Notes under the pieces: generated by a model | Database searches by the model: none | What the model saw: only the letters and a program-made list of their open reading frames with translations | What the model was told of the DNA's origin: nothing | Position numbers and translations under genes: made by a program | Assembly: GCF_016803135.1 (NCBI RefSeq) | Contig: NZ_JAEVFE010000003.1 | Span: 62,001-126,000, forward strand | Direction of reading: 5' to 3' | DNA length: 64,000 nt | Source of the DNA: Altererythrobacter sp. C41 | Lineage (GTDB): Bacteria; Pseudomonadota; Alphaproteobacteria; Sphingomonadales; Sphingomonadaceae | Part shown: positions 59,010-64,000 of the stretch, piece by piece | Numbering within the stretch: position 1 is the stretch's first letter | How the letters are laid out: every line of letters begins with the position of its first letter

Positions 59010-61685
59010 TTAGAATTCGGTCGAAAGCGACAGCGCGAAGCTTTGCCCGACCTCGTAGCTGTTGATCTCGATCCGGTTCGTGCCGTTCGACTGATATTCG
59101 AAGTGATCGCGCCCGAAGATGTTGCGCGCCTCCAGCTTCAGTTCGACGGGCTGGCGGAACAGATCGAGTTCCTGCCGGTAGACGAAATCCACCCGCAGGC
59201 CCGGATCCTCGACGATGTCGGGAAGGCTCGAGGTGCCGCGCGCCGTTACCCGGTCGCTCGCGTATGAGAGGAGGAAGGTAAACTGCTGCAGACGGTCGAG
59301 ATCCTCGATGCCGAGCTGCAGGTTGACCAGATGGTCCGACTGGCCCGTCAGCGGCACGCCGTCGCGGAAGAAGTCCGTCGCGGGCCGTTCGCCGCTCGGG
59401 AACACCCAGGTCACATCGCCCGGTGACACTTTGATCTCGGACTGGGTGTAGGTGTAGTTCGCCACCGCAATTGCGCGTTTGCTGTCGAACCAGCCGCCCC
59501 ATCCGACGAGATCGTGGTTGTACTGGAACTCCAGCTCGGCGCCGTAGAGCTGCGCCTTCGGCGCATTGGCGAAGCCGCTGACCTGCACGTTGTCGGAGAA
59601 GGCTGAGAACACCTCGATCGGGTTCTCGATGTCCTTGTAGAACCCTGCCAGCGACGCGCGGCTGCCGTTGCCGAAGTAATATTCGAGCCGGCCTTCCAGA
59701 TTGGTCAGCTCGCTATCGATCAGCATCGGGTTGCCGTTGTACTGCCGGTTGGTTTCCGGATCGTAGTAGGTCTGGAAGATCAGTTCGCGGAACTGCGGCC
59801 GCGCGATCGTCTTCGAGGCGCTGATCCGGGCCTGAAGCGAATCGGTCACTTCCCAGGTCAGCGTGCCCGCGGGCAGATAGTAGTCGTTCCGCAGAAGCGT
59901 CGAGCTCGCCGAATTGATCGGCGTGGCGAACACTTCGACCGGGTTCACTGTCTGCTTGGCGTCCTCGTAGCGCACGCCGAGGTCGAGCGTGACCCCTTCC
60001 AGCGGATTGATGCGCGACTGGACGTAGCCGGCCTGGATCTCGAGCCCGGCTCTGAAAGCCGGGTCGGACTGCGTCGTCTCGATCAGGCCGATGCCGTAGT
60101 AATCGATCACCGCATCCCCGAGCAGGAGATCGGGCCGCAATGCACCTACGGCGTCTTCGAAGCCGGTGTCGGCATCGAACAGGAACTCACGCCGCTCCGA
60201 ATAGCGGCTGGTGTCGGTGTAGGCGTAACCGGCCGTCAGGCGCAGCCAGTCGGTGATCGGATAGCCGACGTCGATCCCGCCGTACCACAGATCTTCCTTG
60301 AGTTCCGAGAATGCGACTGACCCGCTGCCGCGCTGGCGATCGAGCACGTTGACGAAAATATCGCCGAGCGGATCGTTCTCGTTGTTCGTCCGCACGTAGG
60401 TGAAGCTGTATTCGTAAGGCGCCTCGCGCTGCGTCTGCGCGTAACCGCCGCGAAGGTCCACGTCGAGGTTGCCGAACTCCAGCTCGGCCACGAGCTGGCT
60501 GTCGATGAGCTGCCGCTCGTACCAGGCGGTGTCCTGCTGGAACTCGCTGTCGCCGTCCTGGAAATCCTCGCCCAAGGCGAGGCGCGACTGCTTGAGGCTG
60601 TCGCGGATGTAGAGGTTGGTCCAGCGGAACGTGTGGCCCCCGACCTCCAGGCCGAAGCCCAGAAGGCCATTTACCAGCATCCGGTTGTCGGTGACGAAAT
60701 CGCGGAAATCGGTGTTCAGATCGAGATCGGCGTTCCGCGCCGTCTGCGAAATGATCGAACGGTTGCGCCACTTGTTGCTGATTCCAGCCGTCGCGATCAC
60801 GCCGAACTCACCATCGGCGAAGACGGGGAACGAGGTCCCTGCGGTCAGCCCGGCGGACCAGTTGACGGGCAGTTCGTCGACCCGCTGGGTGAGGACCAGG
60901 TTCGGATTGCCGAGCTGTTTCGCGATCGCCTGCTGGTCGACCTCGAGATCGGTCATGCGCAGGCCGCTGTCGAAGAACTCCTGAAGGGCAGGCGGCGTAT
61001 CGCGGGTGCCGTCGTCGAAGCCGAACCAGTCGAAGTCCGACCCGTATTGGTCGATGCCGCCCGAGAAGGTGGTCTGTTCGTCGCCGCTGATCCCGGCGCT
61101 GATCTCGAAGAAGCTTTCCTCCGGGATGGCGCGGGTGGTGAGGTTGATCACGCCGCCGCCGAACTCGCCGGGGAAGTTGGCCGAGTAGGTCTTCTGCACG
61201 AGGCTGGAGGCGACCACATCGGTGGGAAAGATGTCGAGCGGCACCACGCGGCTGAGCGGCTGCGGGCTCGGCAACGGAAGGCCGTTGAGGAGCGCGAGCG
61301 AGTAGCGGTCGCCAAGGCCGCGGACGTAGACGAAGCCCTGACCCTGCACCGACAGGCCGGTTACGCGGCCGAGCGCACCGGCGATGTCGCCTTCGCCCGT
61401 ACGCGCGATCTGCTCGCTGGTGAGGACCGATACGACCTGCGTCGAGCTGCGGGTCACGTCCTGCCTGCGGCGGCCGGTGACGATGATCTCGCCGCCACCG
61501 CCGGGGATGGAGATCTCCGCTTCCTGCTCCGCTCCTGCGGCATCCTGCTCGTTCTGCGGATCGGGGGGTGTGCCCTCCGCGCCGGTTTCGGGCGTGCCAA
61601 CGGTTCCCTGCGCGATTGCGGCGCACGGAAACGTGAGGGCTGTGGTGAGCAGGAGCAGCCCCGCCAACTGCTTGCCGGTGGACAT
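59010..61685 (-). CDS. TonB-dependent receptor
   Basis: An 891-residue outer-membrane receptor. The ATG at 61685 follows a GGGGG run and gives a signal peptide (GKQLAGLLLLTTALTFPCAAIAQ). A long plug linker (about 30-70), TonB-box-like EIIVTGRRRQDVTRSSTQVV, the plug motif VYVRGLGDRYSLALLNGLPLP, and a large barrel ending STEF follow. This RGLGDRY class is typical of sphingomonads and Caulobacter. It is separated from the upstream lipoprotein gene by 112 bases containing a hairpin. The ligand is unknown; phosphate-linked compounds are a guess from nearby Pho-like sites. Confidence 0.92.
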   Translation of the reverse strand: MSTGKQLAGLLLLTTALTFPCAAIAQGTVGTPETGAEGTPPDPQNEQDAAGAEQEAEISIPGGGGEIIVTGRRRQDVTRSSTQVVSVLTSEQIARTGEGDIAGALGRVTGLSVQGQGFVYVRGLGDRYSLALLNGLPLPSPQPLSRVVPLDIFPTDVVASSLVQKTYSANFPGEFGGGVINLTTRAIPEESFFEISAGISGDEQTTFSGGIDQYGSDFDWFGFDDGTRDTPPALQEFFDSGLRMTDLEVDQQAIAKQLGNPNLVLTQRVDELPVNWSAGLTAGTSFPVFADGEFGVIATAGISNKWRNRSIISQTARNADLDLNTDFRDFVTDNRMLVNGLLGFGLEVGGHTFRWTNLYIRDSLKQSRLALGEDFQDGDSEFQQDTAWYERQLIDSQLVAELEFGNLDVDLRGGYAQTQREAPYEYSFTYVRTNNENDPLGDIFVNVLDRQRGSGSVAFSELKEDLWYGGIDVGYPITDWLRLTAGYAYTDTSRYSERREFLFDADTGFEDAVGALRPDLLLGDAVIDYYGIGLIETTQSDPAFRAGLEIQAGYVQSRINPLEGVTLDLGVRYEDAKQTVNPVEVFATPINSASSTLLRNDYYLPAGTLTWEVTDSLQARISASKTIARPQFRELIFQTYYDPETNRQYNGNPMLIDSELTNLEGRLEYYFGNGSRASLAGFYKDIENPIEVFSAFSDNVQVSGFANAPKAQLYGAELEFQYNHDLVGWGGWFDSKRAIAVANYTYTQSEIKVSPGDVTWVFPSGERPATDFFRDGVPLTGQSDHLVNLQLGIEDLDRLQQFTFLLSYASDRVTARGTSSLPDIVEDPGLRVDFVYRQELDLFRQPVELKLEARNIFGRDHFEYQSNGTNRIEINSYEVGQSFALSLSTEF

Positions 61686-61750
61686 GGTGGAAGACCCCCT
61701 TCGTCTCGAAAATCGGAGAAATGCTGCGGGCTCGAAGCCCTGAAAAAGGT

Positions 61751-61784
61751 GGGAGGCGGCCCGCCGAAAAGCGGGTCGCCTCCC
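61751..61784 (-). terminator. Intercistronic hairpin between lipoprotein and receptor
   Basis: A 14-bp inverted repeat (arms 61751-61764 and 61771-61784, one mismatch in minus-strand RNA, six-base loop). It is followed on the minus strand by CCTTTTTC, a partial T-tract. It could reduce expression of the receptor relative to the lipoprotein, or terminate the lipoprotein transcript so that the receptor uses its own promoter. Confidence 0.6.
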
Positions 61785-61797
61785 TTTCTGTTGCTCG

Positions 61798-63339
61798 TTA
61801 CGACGAGTAGACCGGCAGCGAGGTGCAATCGCCGACGTTGTCGCCGAAGCTGGCGGTTGCCGAGTTGCAGGTCCAACCCGCATACCAGGTGTCCGAAGCG
61901 TCGCGGACGGCGCCGATGTAATCGACGTTGTCGAAGAAGCTCGACAGCGCGGTCGGGTCGAAGGCCGCAACGGCGCTTTCGTTCGAACCGTTGATGAAGA
62001 GCCCGGTCAGCGTGCTGGTGTAGCCGGCGTTGTTGTTCGAGCCGGCTTCGAAGATGCCCTGCGTCTGGGCCGCGGTCACGCTGCCGCCGTCGCGGAAAGC
62101 GGTCGCGCAGTCCATGACGAACGAGTTGAACGTCGGCGCCGCAGCGACCGTTTCCGTGTCGTCGATACGGATGCAGGGGGTGTTCCCCGTCGCATCGACG
62201 AGCACCGAATTGACGATTGCATAATCGGTGCCGCCGCGGATGCGGATCGCCTGGTCCTGAGTCGCGCCGTTGTAGATGAACGTTGCGTTCGAGATCTGCG
62301 TGTTCTGCTGCGGCCGGTCGGCAATCTTCTCGTTGCTGGAGTCAGCCTCGATGATCGTGTCCCCGGCATTCGCGCGGCTGGCGACGATCACGTACTGCAG
62401 GTTCGCCCGAACGCCCGTGTCGGTGTCGAGCGCGTCGTCTTCCGAACCGACCACGATGAGGTTCTTGACGTTGGCATAGCCGCCGAAGAACTCCACCCCG
62501 TCGTCGGAGCTGTTGTAGCTCATGATGTGGCTGAGTTCGGTGCCGGTGCCGGTGCCGCCGGTCGTCAGCGACTGCAGCTCGTTATCGGCCGAAAGGACGA
62601 AGCCCGAGTAGCGGATCTGGACATACTGCATGACGCCCGAGCTGTCGTCGTCGGTCGCGCCGCCGAAGTGCGCCGCCTGAGAAGCGCCTTCGACCTGCCG
62701 CTCACAGCTTGCGGAGCCCGGGGTGGCCTCGGGGGCCACGGTGCAGTCGGTGACAGGCGCACGGCCGGCGAGCACGACGCCGCCCCACTGGCCCGAGGAG
62801 TTCTGGTTGTTCAGGCCAAGAACGTTGTCGCGGCTGGTGAAGACGATCGGCATCTCGGCGGTGCCGACGGCGTTGATCTGGTTGCCGCGGTTGACCATCA
62901 GGAACGAGGGGCCGCTGGCAAAGAAGGTCACACCCGGCTCGACCGTGAGCGTGACGTCGGTGTCGGCGTCGCTGGGGACGGGGCCACCGTCGGTGCCCAC
63001 GTCGACACGGCCGTCGAGCTGGTAGAGCAGGCCTTCGACGTACGGGAGCGTGGAGGATGCGGTGAGCCGGCTCGGCAGCGCGCAGACCCGATATTCGCCG
63101 GTCGGCCCGGTAATCGTACCCTTGTCGGTGAGCCCCGGGGAGGCCGCGATCGTCGGGCAACCGGCAGCCGGCGACACGGTGGACGGCGGCGGGGGCGGCG
63201 GCGGTGGGGGCGGCGGGCTCGTCGGCGGGTTGACGATGACATTGCCGCCCGTGCCGGGCGAGCTGATTTCGTCGGCGCCGCAGCCGGTCAGAACGACCAG
63301 GCCGCAGCCGAGCATGATGGATCGTTGGAGCATTTTCAC
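61798..63339 (-). CDS. Surface lipoprotein, beta-helix-like, partner of TonB receptor
   Basis: About 513 residues. The GTG at 63339 is preferred: AGGGGA lies nine bases before it and it adds a Lys to the signal; ATG 63333 also works. A lipobox (LTGC) is followed by a poly-proline linker (about residues 45-60), then a Thr/Asn/Gly/Val-rich domain with repeats such as MPIVFTSRDNVLGL, WGGVVLAGRAPV and LIVVGSEDDALDTDTG, typical of a right-handed beta-helix. Cysteines are few and paired. It is probably anchored at the outer membrane and captures a ligand for the receptor. The function is not established. Confidence 0.82.
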   Translation of the reverse strand: MKMLQRSIMLGCGLVVLTGCGADEISSPGTGGNVIVNPPTSPPPPPPPPPPPSTVSPAAGCPTIAASPGLTDKGTITGPTGEYRVCALPSRLTASSTLPYVEGLLYQLDGRVDVGTDGGPVPSDADTDVTLTVEPGVTFFASGPSFLMVNRGNQINAVGTAEMPIVFTSRDNVLGLNNQNSSGQWGGVVLAGRAPVTDCTVAPEATPGSASCERQVEGASQAAHFGGATDDDSSGVMQYVQIRYSGFVLSADNELQSLTTGGTGTGTELSHIMSYNSSDDGVEFFGGYANVKNLIVVGSEDDALDTDTGVRANLQYVIVASRANAGDTIIEADSSNEKIADRPQQNTQISNATFIYNGATQDQAIRIRGGTDYAIVNSVLVDATGNTPCIRIDDTETVAAAPTFNSFVMDCATAFRDGGSVTAAQTQGIFEAGSNNNAGYTSTLTGLFINGSNESAVAAFDPTALSSFFDNVDYIGAVRDASDTWYAGWTCNSATASFGDNVGDCTSLPVYSS

Positions 63340-63416
63340 AGCGAGCGGTCCCCTCAAAAAACCGAAGAATCGACAGATGCGAAATCGAGATCGCGACTCG
63401 CGAGGTAGGACCGCCC

Positions 63417-63534
63417 CGTGACAGTTTCTTTGCAGAAAATACTATTAGTTATATGACTGAAATACGACAAAGAAGTGTCAGAAATGACATGGGTGAAAAA
63501 TGATCCCACGTCGTTTGTTACACAACGATGACAT
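63417..63534 (-). promoter_or_regulatory. AT-rich promoter region with Pho-box-like TGTCA elements
   Basis: Minus-strand TGTCA elements start at 63533, 63489 and 63423, spaced 44 and 66 bases, both multiples of 11. One has a partner 11 bases on (TGTCAT then TGTAAC, 63533-63517); another is CTGTCAC (63424-63418) preceded 11 bases earlier by CTGCAAA. A perfect TGTCA-GAAA-TGACA inverted repeat is at 63476-63489. The 250-base gap is AT-rich and drives the lipoprotein gene. Phosphate control is inference. Confidence 0.4.
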
Positions 63535-63609
63535 TGTTTCATTTATGTTGCAGATAGACAAACTCTATGAGAAATTCGGCGAGTAAATGAAGCATTGGGA
63601 GAAGATGAA

Positions 63610-63969
63610 ATGAGTATTCTGGCTGGAGCCGCAGTGCTCATCCTGGCTCAGAGCGGTGTCGCGATGGACGTTGGTTCCGAGGAACTCATCGCGGAGCGCA
63701 ACGACGTCGCGATCGAGCGGATCGAGGCGAACGACCGGCTCGACCGCGACGATCCGGCTCGCCTTATCAACCTGGGGATCGCGCACGCGCGCGAGGGGCG
63801 TGAGCAGGAAGCGCGCCGGATGTTCCGCGAAGTCGCCGGCAGCGACGCCGCGATGCGGCTCGAGCTCGCCGGTGGCGAGTGGGTCGACTCGCGCGACCTG
63901 GCACGCCGCGCGCTGCGCATGCTCGACCGCGGGGAATTCGCGAGTCATAGCCGCATGACCATGCGCTGA
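63610..63969 (+). CDS. Small exported TPR-like protein
   Basis: A 119-residue protein. The ATG follows GGGAGAA, with a hydrophobic start (ILAGAAVLILAQSGVA, possible signal). The rest is helical: AERNDVAIERIEANDRL...ARLINLGIAHAREGREQEARRMFREVA, one or two tetratricopeptide-like helices. It is divergent from the lipoprotein gene. No catalytic motif was recognised. The 31 bases after its stop include GGAGGCGGAAC, so another gene probably starts just beyond the window. Confidence 0.7.
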   Translation: MSILAGAAVLILAQSGVAMDVGSEELIAERNDVAIERIEANDRLDRDDPARLINLGIAHAREGREQEARRMFREVAGSDAAMRLELAGGEWVDSRDLARRALRMLDRGEFASHSRMTMR

Positions 63970-64000
63970 TACCGCGGCGCTGCTAGGAGGCGGAACTTCG

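Overview
The window is GC-rich, tightly packed bacterial DNA with many ATGA and TGATG start/stop overlaps. Gene content points to an alphaproteobacterium, most likely a sphingomonad (Sphingomonadales): two TonB-dependent receptors, many SDRs and acyl-CoA dehydrogenases, GGAAC-N16/17-CGTT type general-stress (EcfG) promoters, an HWE histidine kinase with a FAT-GUY-like receiver, and a RibB protein with a degenerate RibA half. No rRNA, tRNA, CRISPR array, insertion sequence or phage gene was recognised. No gene-free stretch exceeds about 300 bases.

Region 1 (1-16.2 kb) is catabolic. A thiolase tail is followed by overlapping genes for an SDR, two acyl-CoA dehydrogenases, an IpdF-like SDR, a MaoC hydratase and a FadD3-like acyl-CoA ligase. 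This combination resembles the actinobacterial steroid C/D-ring genes. Then come a TonB receptor behind a near-perfect 22-bp palindrome, an MFS transporter, an amidohydrolase, a LysR regulator, a KshA-like Rieske oxygenase, an acetoacetate-decarboxylase-family protein, an SDR and a second MFS transporter.

Region 2 (16.3-22.6 kb) encodes a caa3-like cytochrome oxidase: CtaG, cytochrome b561, a diheme cytochrome on the opposite strand, a monoheme lipoprotein cytochrome, CoxII fused to cytochrome c, CoxI-CoxIII fusion and a small membrane protein. CtaG appears to be coupled to a seven-codon leader ORF.

Region 3 (22.6-43.8 kb) looks like stress and envelope physiology. It holds a cation exchanger, a stress-type SDR and a hemerythrin operon (both behind EcfG-like promoters), and an operon of PQQ glucose dehydrogenase, flavin oxidoreductase, TreS-like GH13 and EamA exporter. 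It also has a degenerate PCuAC protein, Crp/Fnr regulators, another hemerythrin, a CBS protein, a START/ADH/SDR operon, an HWE kinase-receiver-Crp operon, and a LuxR response regulator convergent with a 7TM histidine kinase.

Region 4 (44-49.4 kb) is one large autotransporter built from three tandem units of about 261 residues.

Region 5 (49.4-56 kb) is a second acyl-CoA cluster, transcribed divergently around a palindrome: thiolase, hydrolase and dehydrogenase on one side; enoyl-CoA hydratase, alpha-methylacyl-CoA racemase and dehydrogenase on the other.

Region 6 (56-64 kb) starts with a RibB protein carrying an N-terminal helix-turn-helix, beside a perfect 20-bp palindrome with a third half-site; this suggests a self-regulating riboflavin enzyme and is the most novel-looking item. 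A Crp/Fnr gene follows, then a PhoB-like regulator with a Pho-box-like repeat. That regulator stands next to a TonB receptor-lipoprotein pair whose upstream DNA carries similar TGTCA elements, suggesting a phosphate-linked uptake locus. A small exported repeat-like protein ends the window.
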